DNA from: Mycogone perniciosa
Lineage: Eukaryota; Ascomycota; Sordariomycetes; Hypocreales; Hypocreaceae
Direction of reading: 5' to 3'
NCBI GenBank assembly: GCA_025331125.1
Contig: JAOALB010000026.1
Location: forward strand, 372,001 to 436,000
DNA: 64,000 bases
The notes below the pieces were generated by a model. It was not told the origin of the DNA and made no database searches. It saw only the letters and a program-made list of their open reading frames with translations. The position numbers and the translations under genes are program-made. Shown here one piece after another: positions 44,987-58,675 of this stretch (position 1 is its first letter; each line of letters opens with the position of its first letter).

Positions 44987-46732
44987 TCACTCCTCAGAGT
45001 CTTCTCGTTCATGCGTGCCATTGAGCGTTGGCCGCTGTATTCTCGGTACCTCGAAAACCACACCACCGTTCCTCACGCCCTTGCCCTTTGTGACGCTCCA
45101 TCGTCCAAGACGGTGGTCCCTAGCGATAGCGGCGACGATGCACAGTCCGTCCTTACCGCGCTCGCCGCGCTCAAATACAGTGATGTCGTTGATGATGCCT
45201 GCGACGGGTCGCTTCTTGTCGGCATTTGAGGTGCCGTTTGGTTGGTTCTCCTCCTCTTCTTCTGAAGGTCCGCCGAGGACGGCGACTAGTTCGATCTTTC
45301 TCTTGTCCTTGCTTAGTTGCCATACTCGGATGTGGCCGTCCCAGCTTCCGCTGAGGATGACATCGGAGTAAGGAATCGTTTTGAGGGCAGTGATCCAGCG
45401 AGGAAGCGGCGCAGGGACAACATTCTGGCCAGGACGTTCCTCTGCTGAGGCCTGGTGAGGGTCCAGGGGCGGATCTAGTCCATGAGCAAGAGGCTCAATG
45501 TAGACAGGCTTCTTCTTTTGAGTACTCCAGAGAGCGATGGCACCATTGTCGCTTCCAGTGACGAAGAGTTCGTCGTCAATCATAGCGATGCGGTCCATGC
45601 TACCCTCGTGGAGGAGGGAGCGCGGATTGACACCAGGGTGTGATTTCTTGTCCACTGCGCCGCCACGGAAGACTAACTGTGTCTCTTCGGCGACCTTCCA
45701 TAGACGGGCAGTGCGGTCTCGAGCACCGACACTGATGCATCGCTCTTGTGCGAGAGCATCAATGTCTTGGATTTCGTCTTGGTGACCAAACAACGTCTCG
45801 ATGTATGCTAATTCATCCAAGCTCCACACCTTGACAGTCCGGTCCTTTGAGCAGGAGTAAAGCTGGTTGGTGCCTCGCCGGAACACCAGACCAGTCACAG
45901 CATCTCGGTGGTGAGTAAGGACCTTGATCGGCTTCAGAGTGGCGGCGTCGTAGACAATGATTTTCTTGTCCTGGCCGCCTGTGACGACATACTTGCCATC
46001 GGGAGAAGCCGCAACCGCCAAGATATGCCCCACGTGTCTCTGGTAATTGTAATCCCTATCTTTGCTTGCATTTCCCTTTATCCATAACTCCAACTCAGGC
46101 CTTTTCTTCGGTGGTGCCGGAGGCTTCTTCGGTTTCCGTTTTGTTGTTTGTGGGTATTGGTGCTGGGGGAGATCTTGTATCCTCCACTTGTGTAAAAAGA
46201 GATCTTTGGTTGTGGTATAGACGTATGGTGCGCACGCCGCAATTGAGGTAACCGAATTGGTGTTTGTTCTGAAAAACGTTTGCGAGGCCTTAACAAAGTC
46301 CAATTCGGAGGCCAATTGACGATATACTCGTCCCTTTGTCTCGGCGACATCTTCCTGTAGCCTCTCGGCGATCAAATCTCGATCTATCTCTGCGGCATCG
46401 AATCCAACCTCATCCACGTGCACCTTGACATTCTCGAGGTAGCGCTCGGCCAGCCGCAATCTTTTCTCAGCAGCAGTCTCGCCCTCCTCATCAGAGTCAC
46501 TGTCGTCTGCCTCCTCGCCCGCATTGGACACGCCATCATAGCTCTCTTCATCCTCAGAGTCGCTGCCGGAGATTGATTCGTCCCGCTCGACTCGCTTCTT
46601 GTCGGAGCTTGCTGGTTTCGCAGCGGCTTTCGTGGATGATTTCGAGGCAGTAACTCGCTTTTTCGGCGCTTCCGGGGCTTCAGGTCGCTTTCGCTTCTTA
46701 TGGGAGCCTGGGATTGTGAAAAATGAGGACAT
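44987..46732 (-). CDS. RRP9: U3 snoRNP-specific WD40 protein Rrp9 (U3-55K)
   Basis: Core U3 snoRNP protein that binds the B/C motif of U3 snoRNA and is needed for 18S rRNA processing in the nucleolus. Single exon, 581 residues, near the family length. The N-terminus is basic (HKKRKRPEAPEAPKKRV) then acidic (SGSDSEDEESYDG). A helical segment (AERLQEDVAETKGRVYRQLA) matches the conserved N-terminal region. WD repeats follow: GHILAVAASPDGKYVVTGGQ, HHRDAVTGLVFRRGTNQLYS, GHQDEIQDIDALAQERCISV, ARDRTARLWKVAEETQLVFR. The last repeats (LPRWITALKTIPYSDVILSG, then DGHIRVWQLS) close the propeller. Divergent from the PRE1 gene; the same window also encodes Utp13, another SSU-processome component. Confidence 0.94.
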   Translation of the reverse strand: MSSFFTIPGSHKKRKRPEAPEAPKKRVTASKSSTKAAAKPASSDKKRVERDESISGSDSEDEESYDGVSNAGEEADDSDSDEEGETAAEKRLRLAERYLENVKVHVDEVGFDAAEIDRDLIAERLQEDVAETKGRVYRQLASELDFVKASQTFFRTNTNSVTSIAACAPYVYTTTKDLFLHKWRIQDLPQHQYPQTTKRKPKKPPAPPKKRPELELWIKGNASKDRDYNYQRHVGHILAVAASPDGKYVVTGGQDKKIIVYDAATLKPIKVLTHHRDAVTGLVFRRGTNQLYSCSKDRTVKVWSLDELAYIETLFGHQDEIQDIDALAQERCISVGARDRTARLWKVAEETQLVFRGGAVDKKSHPGVNPRSLLHEGSMDRIAMIDDELFVTGSDNGAIALWSTQKKKPVYIEPLAHGLDPPLDPHQASAEERPGQNVVPAPLPRWITALKTIPYSDVILSGSWDGHIRVWQLSKDKRKIELVAVLGGPSEEEEENQPNGTSNADKKRPVAGIINDITVFERGERGKDGLCIVAAIARDHRLGRWSVTKGKGVRNGGVVFEVPRIQRPTLNGTHEREDSEE

Positions 46733-47089
46733 TGTGGCTCAAATACCGACTGGCTGGCACAATGAGCGTGGTTGTCCCGCCTTGGTGGTTGAATTTCCAG
46801 CTTGCCGAACCTGAAAAAAAAAGTTCGAGATGGACGGCCCACTGAACTTTTGGCACCCCACTTAGCGTGTCGCTGGCGAATTACAGCTCGCGACCGGGAT
46901 ATAGTGTTTCCGTCCCAGGGCGGTCAATGCTGGCACAAGCGACTTGCAGGTTGAAGCTCATTGACGCGCAGCGTTACAGCCTAGCGGAGTGGCAGTAGCA
47001 GCTTGATGCTGGCTGGATCTTGAAAGCGGGCTACAAGTCGTCTACCTCTACAGCTTTCCACCACCACCACTTTGCGCGCAACAATCACC
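46733..47089. promoter_or_regulatory. divergent promoter region between RRP9 and PRE1
   Basis: About 360 bases between divergent start codons. I looked for a proteasome-associated control element (GGTGGCAAA) and did not find an exact copy. Confidence 0.4.
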
Positions 47090-47911
47090 ATGTAGGTCGA
47101 TTTTCTTTGCTAAACACAGCATGACTCTATCAAATACTAACGTTTATCTAGGGAGGTTCTACTGGGAATTACGGGCAAGGACTTCACCCTCATCGGCGCT
47201 TCTAAAGCTGCCATGAGAGGCGCCACCATCCTCAAGACGTCCGATGACAAGACAAGAGCTCTGAACAAGCACACACTGCTGGCTTTCTCTGGAGAGGCCG
47301 GCGACACAGGTTGGCTTTCAAATTAGGCGGCCACCGAAGACGGAGGCTAACCTGGGTCGCAGTACAATTCGCGGAATACATCCAGCGAAACGCCGAACTC
47401 TATTCCATGCGCAACGAGACCGAGCTGTCACCGTCAGGCCTGGCCCATTTCGTCCGTGGAGAGCTCGCCTCCAGCCTGCGATCACGGAAACCTTACAACG
47501 TGAACCTCCTGATGGGAGGTGTCGATCCCATTACCGGTAAGCCGGCATTGTACTGGCTGGATTACCTTGCGTCATTGGCGGAGGTGCCCTACGCAGCTCA
47601 CGGATATGCGCAGTACGTCTGAGTTGATTCCATCCCTAGCTTTCTTGTTTCTACAACACTGGAAGAAAGTGGTTAGAGAACGATCCATACTAATAACTGC
47701 TACTGATAGATATTACTGCTTGTCTCTCTTGGACAAGCACCACCACCCAGACATCACGCTAGGACAGGGCATCAAGCTCATGACGATGTGCATAGACGAA
47801 CTGAAGCGGCGGTTACCGATCGATTTCAAGGGCATGGTGGTTAAGGCAATCAAGGCGGACGGAATTGTCGATATAGAGTTCGATGACGACCGTATTGTGA
47901 AGAGTGCTTGA
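47090..47911 (+). CDS. PRE1: 20S proteasome subunit beta4 (Pre1/PSMB2)
   Basis: Non-catalytic beta4 subunit of the 20S proteasome core. Exons 47090-47091, 47152-47309, 47363-47612 and 47710-47911 give 203 residues, normal for the family. The first coding exon contains only A and T of the start codon: splicing at GTAGGT...TCTAG joins AT to G and yields [20 protein letters not shown]. Without splicing, the ATG would be followed at once by a TAG stop. Family sequence continues with [40 protein letters not shown] and [20 protein letters not shown], and ends [15 protein letters not shown]. There is no catalytic N-terminal Thr after a propeptide, as expected for beta4. Intron 2 has an unusual GTTGGC donor. 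Divergent from RRP9. Confidence 0.93.
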
Positions 47912-49683
47912 GCGGATGTCGGCAAAGAAGAGAAACGCCGTGTGTTACTAGCTTGACCTGGGTTTGATAATCAGCAAACTAGCCTCTTGTCCCAGCACAT
48001 TCTTCGCCGTCTACCGCTTCCCCCTTGCTGCCTGTGCTGGTTTATATCTAGGTAGGGACGGCGCATGTTTCCAGAACTTGCGCCTAGCATATCGCTCAAA
48101 CAGTAGTTCCAAGCCTATCCCGAGTAAACACTTTTGAATATGCATTACCCTTTAACTGTATGGTTTGATAGCACGGTGAACTTTTTATAATTAGGAGCGA
48201 TGATAGGAAGATAATATTAGGTGTAAGTCGGTCAAAGCTCTGCTAAACCGGCAGTAAGAGCAACAGGAATCGGTGTAATTGTACACTTGATGCTTGTCTA
48301 GTAGAAGATTTGATGGGTGACCAAGCAACTACCAATTTGGTGATAATGTTGTTCCGTTATGCCTCCGGAAGGCCGACGTCATGATCCCAACCGTCTGAAA
48401 AATGGCCCTGCCAGACACTTTGAAGAAGAGTCATGCGTTGTGCATTAAAAAGGGTGGGAGACTCTAGGTACCTGAGGACGTTGGTAACCGCCACCATTTA
48501 TTATTGGATACAAGTACTCCTCCGTATACCGTACATGAGTGGCAGGCAGAAGCTGCATCGTCCCTACTAGTACTGTGGTAGAGTCTTCTTAATGAGAACT
48601 ATTTCATATTTCTTATCTTCATAAGGTTTCGGCTTCCACCGAATAAATGTGTGTGTCCTGGGTATGCGTGCTGTTTTGAGTCATGCTTACGAATGCTCGA
48701 CACACGCAGTAGGATGTGGGATTCGAAGATTTACGCTATGTCATCAGTCGGTGTAGGTTTTCATCAGTCTCAGATGCAGCCTCCTGTCCATTAGGCAGGG
48801 CGGGCTCCGGTGTTTTGTTTAGGTAGGGTGGCTGAACCCATCACACTGTCTGATAATGCATGCGGTGCTCCGTCGTCCGTACATCGTACAGCCGGAGCCA
48901 GTTCACCAACAAGGCTGATTTAGGGCCATATATCAAACGCACAGAGGAAGAAACGCTGCTTGCTTTTCAAAGGAACTCGCTGTCTCCGGTAAGAGTGGCG
49001 ATACTCATAAACGTGTTGCGAGTCTGAAGAGTGAATGAGGCGGAAGAGACTGCGTCACAAGCCCCAGTGCCAGCGTTTGCTAGGATGCAGTAGGTACCGG
49101 GTTAGTACCTGCCCCCACGTCACTGACGTGCCATCAACCGAGTAAAGTACTTGATCGGTACATTGCATGCCACCCAAAAAAATTTCTGGCCCTCCCCTCA
49201 GGCACTAACCTCTTTCTGATCAGCCTTGGGACCAATTTTTTTTCTCGCCTTCGCCTCAAGGCCTCGCCGTCCCTTTTTTTCCCTTTCCCTCCCACAACTC
49301 ACAACCCTCCCCAACCACACAAACCTCTATCCCCCTCCTCCATCCCTCATCCTCATCCTCGTACTTTCCCAAGACATTTCTGTCTTTTCCTTGGTCTTTC
49401 CTTTGAAGATTCTGTGTTCTTCGACGGAAAGTGCAAGCACCAACTTACGCGTGTGCCCAAATTTAATACCAGTGGGAAAGAAAATTTTCTGGGAGCTCTG
49501 GTCTTCCCATTTCTTTCTCTTCGTGTTTCCTGTCTCTATCGTGCGACAGGCTTCGCTATTTCACTCTCTTTCGTTTTTTGAGGGTGATTTACGATTGACT
49601 CGATCGATAATTCTTCTTGCGTCTTCCGAACGGCCTTCTTTTCGACAACCAAGCCTATTCAACGGAACCCGACTCCTCGCAAC
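47912..49683. other. gene-poor interval and DED1 leader
   Basis: About 1.8 kb. The left part shows no gene. From about 49,190 a strongly pyrimidine-rich stretch is the likely DED1 promoter and long 5' UTR. Incomplete copies of the CTCCGTA motif occur near 48,520. Confidence 0.4.
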
Positions 49684-51822
<2,139 letters not shown>

Positions 51823-53381
51823 ACCCAACATCTACTCCCACATGATTTCGACAACATCGTGTGCTCTATTGCTGTGGCGCAGGTTCTAGCCACCGTATTT
51901 TTCTTTCTTTTTTTTCGCGACAACTTTGCTTTGATTACAATCTGTTTTGAACGCATGCATCACGTCAATTTACTCGAAAACACGGCGGCATCATGACCTG
52001 CGAAGACGGACGAGTGCCTTTTTTTTCTACTGGACAAAACAGTAACGGTCGGGGGCATTCATGACGCATGTGATAGATTGCATTTTTTTGATTTCGGCAT
52101 CCTCCCTCGCTTGATACCCTTAGACCGAGAGATGAGGAACTTGAAGACGCTGGCAGAACGTGGTGTTGATAGATCTACTATGACTAGATCTGGACAGGGA
52201 CATCACGATGATCATGTTTCTGCTGTCTACGAGGGGTTCCTCCCCCAGGGTATTTTCTCGCTTTCACGATAGAGGGTCATGTTATCGCCGTGCATTACAT
52301 AGACAAAAGTGGATTACTCGGTTCTCTGGTCAGGAATTGCTTGACAGTCTCCACGGATTGGGACGGATGAGAGAGCTATGAGCATAGACTGGGAATGGAT
52401 GGCCAATAGGTCGGTTTCTCTATTTCTTTTCGAGAGCACGAGCTAGGCCTCTCGACACAGGTTATGGATTTTGGTTGGGACGGCATGGATCAAAGGCTCT
52501 CGCTCTTTGACCGTCATGAGCACGTGGACATGAGGCTTCGACTCGGCCTGGATGAGGCTGAGTGCGCAGCTCTGGAAGACAGACAACCAGAGTGGACTGA
52601 GGAGTCCCAAGTAAAAAAAGGGTTTTGCAATGTACATCTAATTGAGAGTTCCAATGGTGAAGCTGTGACATGTCGTAGTCAGCGTTTGGCCTGTGGTCGT
52701 ATGATCCGATTGACGAGGACCTAATTCAGTACGGAGTAGTTTCAGCAAACTTGTAAGGCGATGTTTGTCATTGTCTACCCTTGAGCTCCATATGATGACT
52801 TGGTCCTTGAAGTGCTGCAATGCAGTACTTGTGACAAAATTGAGACCAACCAATCTGATACTGCTGCATTAGCTGAAACGACAGCACGAATATTTTTATG
52901 GAAGATTCTAGACAATGGTTTAGAACAGATTTGGGACAAACTTTCAAAGTTGGCGAGCCCTTATCAGATCTGGTGATGATCCCCGCACTGGCTCTAAGAC
53001 GTCACTGAGAGAGTCATTCAACATCAGAATCAGTACTCCGTATGCATCTAGTAATAAAGCCTACTAAGTAATTGGACGTACGGCTAGGACATTTCTCGCA
53101 TCCGCTTCAGACATCGGGCCCACCACAAACTCGGTCCCCCAGCCCTTCCCGCAGCTCCCGCTGATCGTACCTAGGTACGAAGTTCTGCTTTGGTTGACGT
53201 CTTATTTCTTGCTTACCTGTCAAAAAGTTTGGTTACCCCCCGCCATCCTCCCCGCGCATCGTTTCCCCCATCCTCACACTTCTTCTCCTTCTCCCCCTCC
53301 TATGAACTCGCCTTAGGGGAGGCGCAAAGACCTATCGCCTAGTCGCTGTAAGCTCCCTCGGTCGAACCGACATCATCGGGA
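51823..53381. other. gene-poor interval
   Basis: About 1.55 kb. TACGGAGTA occurs at 52730-52738 and its complement TACTCCGTA at 53034-53042. The right 150 bases are a C/T-rich promoter or leader. No gene supported. Confidence 0.4.
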
Positions 53382-55182
53382 ATGGGTCTTCTCGAGACCA
53401 TGGACGCCAGCATCACCGGCTTGGTGGGCCAATGGAATGGCTACTCAACCGGGCTGGTGACGCTGTTTGTGGCCCTCATTACGTACCGGATCATGTCGTC
53501 GCGCCAGCCAGATGTGCACCCACTGCTGCTGGCTAGACAGACGACCCCATCTACGGTGCGCAATGAAGGCGAGAGTGCCATTTACAGATCCAACATCACA
53601 CCTCATGGCGCGTCGTTGAACAGTGGTTTGAACGTCAAGGATCCCGGTCTTTCCAAGTGGTCGCGGGGTCGAGATGGCGATCTGCGGGACATCTGGCGCA
53701 AGGCAGTGTCGGGTAGCGACGATGGGAGGAAGGGCCGGCTGTTGACTGTCTTGGGATCTGAGAATGTCATTGAGCATAAGCTAGGTACGACTGCCCTACA
53801 AGGTCCAGAAGGCTAGCTGACAGTACCCCGTGTCTAGAGGATATCACGAGGCAGATCAATCTCATTGGACAGCACATCGCCGATCAGGGTGGCATCAGGG
53901 TTGCTGTCTATCTGCCCAATTCTATCGAGTTTCTGGTCGCACTCCTGGCTTGCAGCTTCTTCCCGAACCTTACTACCGTTTTGATTCCGTTCGATATTTC
54001 CGACGAGGAGCTGATTTCGATGCTGAGGAGGTCGGCTGTTGACACTGTCGTCACGGCTCCCGGATCGTTCCCACTCGATGTGGTCGCCAAGGCATATCCG
54101 TCTCTGAGACAGCTCATCTGGGTCGTGGATCAAGGCAGCTCGCACCTCGATTGGAACGAAGTGCCTGAGGGCATGGGTGGAAGTGTCAATGTTGCCACAT
54201 GGCAGGACATTCTTCGAGATGCTCCCGCAGACGCCAACAGTGATCTGCCTCCTTTGGACTTGGAAAAGGTTCCCATGGATGTCGTTACCTTCTGGCAGTC
54301 AAAGCCCGGTCAACTGGAGGAGATGGTGCGCTTTTCGCAAGCCAACCTGGTTTCGGGCATTGCTGCACAGATTGCTGCCATTCCCACCAAGGAGGGACTC
54401 AGCCCGCCTGACTTGTTCCTCCCTGCCAACTCTCTAACCAATATTCACACCCTCACTCTGACTTTGGCGGCGCTCTACTCGAATGCTTCCGTGGCCTTGA
54501 ACTCGGTTGCCGGCCAGTCTACCGATCTGGTTCTGGCCACCCAGGGCGTTGCTCCTACAGTTATCGTAGCCAGCCCTGCAGCTCTGTTAAAGATTCATGA
54601 AGAATCCACGCACAGACTCGGCTCGCCACTCGCCAGGGCTTCTCACTCCATCTCCACTCGTACACTCACTCAGCAAGGCGCTCTTTCGACGTCGAATTTC
54701 CTGTCTGCATTTGCATCTGGGGCGCGACCAGCCGTCGGCACAACTCCAGGCAAGCTTCGTATTTTATATGCCGCGGAACGTGTTGGCACCAGCACACCGC
54801 ATCTCTCCGCCACGGTCCTCTCAGATTTGCGCGTCTTCACCGGCGCCAAGGTTGTGTATGCGTTGACGGCACCTCGAGTTGCTGGAGCGGTTAGCCAGAC
54901 AGCCGCCTACGATTATAGAGTTGATGAGAGTGGAAAGGGACATTTCGGCGCGCCGGTTACAAGTGTGGAGGTATATCTGAAGGATATGGGCGCGTACAAG
55001 ACTACTGATGACAAAGTGGAAGGAGAGGTAAGTCTGGTTCTTTTACTTATGTGCTTGATGCTTTCTTGTGCTGATGTGGTTTTGCATAGATTGTTGTGAA
55101 AGGACCCTCCGTTGCCGGTGGCGAGACCAGCCTCGGAGTTGCGGGCAAGATCAGAGACGACAACACCCTGGCTTATGTCTAA
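53382..55182 (+). CDS. membrane-anchored AMP-binding (acyl-CoA synthetase-like) protein, probably inactive
   Basis: Exons 53382-53784, 53838-55027 and 55090-55182 give 561 residues. A hydrophobic N-terminal segment (STGLVTLFVALITYRI) suggests a membrane anchor. The middle resembles the N-domain of the acyl-adenylate-forming superfamily: RVAVYLPNSIEFLVALLACS, DTVVTAPGSF and LRQLIWVVDQGS. Where active enzymes have the phosphate-binding SGTTGxPKG loop, this protein reads FWQSKPGQLEEMVRFSQANL, so the loop is lost although the following H/S-x-N-L helix is kept. The downstream Y(G/T)xTE motif is also not recognisable (VVYALTAPRVAG), and the C-terminal lid domain is mostly absent (IVVKGPSVAGGETSLG then stop). 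I infer a pseudo-enzyme or highly diverged family member. The final exon is short and a different 3' end is possible. Confidence 0.8.
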
Positions 55183-55943
55183 CATTACTCGTTGTAGCTT
55201 GCGTACTTGTCTATGGAGCACGGGAGTGCTTGGGGATGAAAAGATAAAAAGATACAAAACTATGAGCACATGATGGGTCACAGCAACAGGTTTGAGAGCA
55301 ATGGAGGGTCGGATATATGTCCGGGGATAGGATATGGCAAGGCAATGAAAGTTTATTAGTACCACTCCATCATCCATGACGCTTGGTGTCGCGTGGTTAA
55401 CCGGGATCATGGCCTATTTATAATTTTATACGAGTACTATCCGACGCGTGAATACTCCGTAGAGAGAGCCTGTGCAATGCTGACAGGCCACAGCACGCGA
55501 TGCCACTTCTTCGCACAGCGGGACGGAACGCGGACATGGTGACAACGACAGGATCCCCAGCTGTTTTCACCATCTCGACGAGGCAGCAGAGGGCTTCTAG
55601 GACCTGTCGGCTGATCTGGTTGGATGCTGCAGAATAGGCTAACAAGGGAAGCTTAGCGCCACAAACGGGGGTTTGGTCATTATGCACTATGTGGGTGGTG
55701 AAAGGGGATGGAGCTCATTAAAGGTCCAGGTCATCTTACCAAAGCTGTGCTGGGCTTGTGTCGATAGTACCTTTTTTTTTCCCCTTCCTTCCCACTTGCT
55801 TGCCCTCCAACCTCCTCTTGATGCTTGCTCCAAGTCACTTAATTTGCTAACTACAAAACGTCTGCGGACGGGCTGAGGGAACATGCGCAGGGCGTGAATC
55901 AAAGGCCCGCCTGCCGAAGTCAACAAGGGCCATAAGAGAAGGA
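55183..55943. other. intergenic
   Basis: About 760 bases between two plus-strand genes. A TACTCCGTA lies at 55453-55461 and a T/C-rich tract near 55,770-55,800. No gene supported. Confidence 0.45.
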
Positions 55944-58493
55944 ATGAAGAAGTTTTCCAAGATCCTGTCGCGCCGGCTTGGGAGAAGGGGTGATGATGAC
56001 GCTGGAGGAGCGCGCTGGGAGGCCGGGCCGCTGGAGTATGCGCCTGACTATCATCAGCTGACGTCAACGAGGCGGTGCGTTGTGAACGGGGAGGCTGGGA
56101 GGGGCTTCAAGAGGAGGATCCCGAAGACGGGGAAGAGGAGCATCTTGGCGGATGGCAGTGAAGCAGCGGGTGTGCCCTGTGCCGTGTGTGCGCAGAGGGA
56201 TTTTGCCAAGTTGTTGGATTGGAAGCCGGGTGGTGTTGTAAGGCCGTGGATTCCGCTCTCTCATTGTTTGAAGTTGGCAGACGGTGATAGCCGTGACGGT
56301 AGCGATGAGAGTGGTATCTCCTTACCGTCGTCACGGTCTTCGTCCCCGGAGGCGGCAGCGGCACAGGAGATTTGTCCGTGGTGCGACTTCTTTTATTCTA
56401 TGATCAGCACGGCATCGGATGGGGACGGAGATGATAATGCGGATGGCAAGGATAGGGTCAACGGCAAGTTCACGCCGTACTTACGCATTCGACTGGCATT
56501 TGAGCGGTTGGGAGGAGGGGAGAAGCATCAGCTTGGCAAGTCGGTGTTGTTTGAGGTGACGACGCAGAATCGGTCCCTGCCATGGGGTTACATTGTGAAA
56601 GCCGCTCCGGGTCCGGACACGGAGGGAGAGAACTGGGATACTGACGTAACGAAATACTACGTTGGGGGAAGGGGGGGAGATGCACCCACCGTGATACAAG
56701 GGAGGATAATCCTTCCATTGTTGGATCCTGCGCTGCCCAAGTGCTGGATCGACTTTTGCAGGGAGCACCATACAACGGGGGGTTGTGCCGACAAGGCCAA
56801 ATCCCCAGTACCGGGTCTCAAGCTTGTTGATTGCGAGGACAGGAGAGTTGTGTTGGCGGAGGATTGGGAATCTGCCGCCAACGGCGAACGTCAAGATGGC
56901 GATGGCGGAGGTAATGGGTTTGACTATGTTACCCTTAGTTATGTCTGGGGGAGCACGACTGATTCGGATGATCAATTTGATCAAGAACTTGATGACGGCG
57001 GCAGTTTACCAGAACAGCTCCCGCCGCTTATTTCTGACGCCATCACGGTCACAAAAGCGCTTGGGTTACGATATCTCTGGGTGGATCGATACTGTCTCCC
57101 CAGCAAATATGATGCTTTTGCTGCATCAGAACGACGGCGCCAGTTGGATCTCATGGGCCAGATATATGCCCACTCAGCACTAACCCTAATTGTAGCCGCA
57201 GGCGAAGGCGCCCATGATGGCATCCCTGGTATTAGCACGCCACGAGAAGAGCAATTATCAATAAAGACGGAGGCAGGCCTCTTTACTACCTCATTGCTTC
57301 GCCCAGATCTTGACGTCGCCTCTTCAAAATGGGCTACGAGGGCATGGACTTATCAGGAGGGTTTGTTATCACGACGACGACTCGTCTTCACTTCTTCACA
57401 GATATATTTTCAGTGTCAAACAATGCATTGCCACGAGACCATATCGCTCCCACTCCATTTAGCACCCAGCCTTAATTTCGGACGAGTCTTTCCACCGACT
57501 GCCAGCGAGGTGTTCCAACCGAGCAAGCTGCAGCATCACATTAAAACATTCATGGCGAAGGGGATTACCCACAACGACGACCGACTGGACGCCTTCAGGG
57601 GCATTCTACACGAATACTCGCGGGCCGAGAGCCTTGCCGTCGATCACTTCCTCGGCTTACCCCTATTCCACCCTAATGACTTCACCAACCACAAAATCGT
57701 CAGTCAGACAGATCGCCTAGCCGTCGCACTGGGTTGGATGCCCGACCGTGTGACCTCGTCATCCTCACACGACGACCTCGGCAGCCAGGTCGTCGACCCG
57801 TATTACTTGCTTGACACGCCCTGCGCGCTTCCCTCCTGGACATGGCTAGCATGGGGTCTGCAACGGACGTACAATGCACCTGCTTATACATTCAACTTTA
57901 ACCTCGTTGGCGAGACGTCGCCGATCATCGACGGCGTGTGCGCCGCTCCGAGGATGGAAATCTCCGTGGGCTTTAGTGATGATATGGTTCTCTCGTGGGA
58001 GATTGACGGGGAGGCCATTGCTCGGAAGGCGGAGCGTATCGCGTTCCTCCGCCTGAAGACGTTTTGCTTCGACCTAACTGTGAAGAAAGCCGCGGGCGCG
58101 TTTATGCTGGCCGAGCCTGTGGCTTCGACGCTGGGTATGGCGGCGGCGGATACGATAGAGGCGTGGATGCGGCGATCCTGCGTCACTGTTGTTTCTGCTG
58201 CGCAGGATGAAGCTCACGGCCGTCAGGAGTATCAGCTCGTAGGCGTTCTCGTTTCAGGACGGAATTGGAAACCAGAAAGCAATTCGTCGGGGGCTACGGC
58301 TGTGGCCACGGTGTTGGTGTGCGGACGACGAAATTGGGAGCCTGATGGACAGTTGGTCCGGTTAGGGGCGCTGAGTATATCATATGAGGGACTAGTGGCT
58401 GTGGCTGACGACGGGGATGCTTCGACCATGAAGAACATTGATTCCGTGAAGAAGGAACTGAAGGTTCGGATACGTGAACTGGATATATATTAG
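55944..58493 (+). CDS. HET-domain protein (heterokaryon-incompatibility type)
   Basis: HET-domain proteins control non-self recognition between fungal cells, and several trigger cell death when paired with incompatible partners. Single open frame of 849 residues from ATG at 55944. Two Cys pairs precede the domain (PCAVCAQRDF and EICPWCDFFY), as in many HET proteins. The HET signature starts near residue 328 (YVTLSYVWG), then the conserved ITVTKALGLRYLWVDRYCLP, QIYAHSALTLIVAAGEG and WATRAWTYQEGLLSRRRLVF. The usual DxxCI is DRYCL. No NACHT or repeat domain follows, so this is a stand-alone HET protein; the C-terminal 350 residues are of unknown fold. Whether it is allele-variable cannot be judged from one genome. 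Convergent with the lipase-like gene. Confidence 0.9.
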   Translation: MKKFSKILSRRLGRRGDDDAGGARWEAGPLEYAPDYHQLTSTRRCVVNGEAGRGFKRRIPKTGKRSILADGSEAAGVPCAVCAQRDFAKLLDWKPGGVVRPWIPLSHCLKLADGDSRDGSDESGISLPSSRSSSPEAAAAQEICPWCDFFYSMISTASDGDGDDNADGKDRVNGKFTPYLRIRLAFERLGGGEKHQLGKSVLFEVTTQNRSLPWGYIVKAAPGPDTEGENWDTDVTKYYVGGRGGDAPTVIQGRIILPLLDPALPKCWIDFCREHHTTGGCADKAKSPVPGLKLVDCEDRRVVLAEDWESAANGERQDGDGGGNGFDYVTLSYVWGSTTDSDDQFDQELDDGGSLPEQLPPLISDAITVTKALGLRYLWVDRYCLPSKYDAFAASERRRQLDLMGQIYAHSALTLIVAAGEGAHDGIPGISTPREEQLSIKTEAGLFTTSLLRPDLDVASSKWATRAWTYQEGLLSRRRLVFTSSQIYFQCQTMHCHETISLPLHLAPSLNFGRVFPPTASEVFQPSKLQHHIKTFMAKGITHNDDRLDAFRGILHEYSRAESLAVDHFLGLPLFHPNDFTNHKIVSQTDRLAVALGWMPDRVTSSSSHDDLGSQVVDPYYLLDTPCALPSWTWLAWGLQRTYNAPAYTFNFNLVGETSPIIDGVCAAPRMEISVGFSDDMVLSWEIDGEAIARKAERIAFLRLKTFCFDLTVKKAAGAFMLAEPVASTLGMAAADTIEAWMRRSCVTVVSAAQDEAHGRQEYQLVGVLVSGRNWKPESNSSGATAVATVLVCGRRNWEPDGQLVRLGALSISYEGLVAVADDGDASTMKNIDSVKKELKVRIRELDIY

Positions 58494-58675
58494 AAACCTA
58501 ATGTGTATGAGCTTACTTGCAGGATTCACTTGGATCAACATGGCTGGATGGGAGAGAAGATATAATAAAAGTACTAATGAATGTTGTATCCCTTCTTATT
58601 TTCATTATCTGCATTCGTTTCATGTCCATAATCTTCGTCAGGACTCATGCCGCCAGCGGTTTACATCGCATCATT

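Noticed and set aside
46733..47089. Rpn4-type proteasome control element upstream of PRE1
   Set aside because: No exact GGTGGCAAA on either strand; TTTTGGCACC near 46850 is too different.
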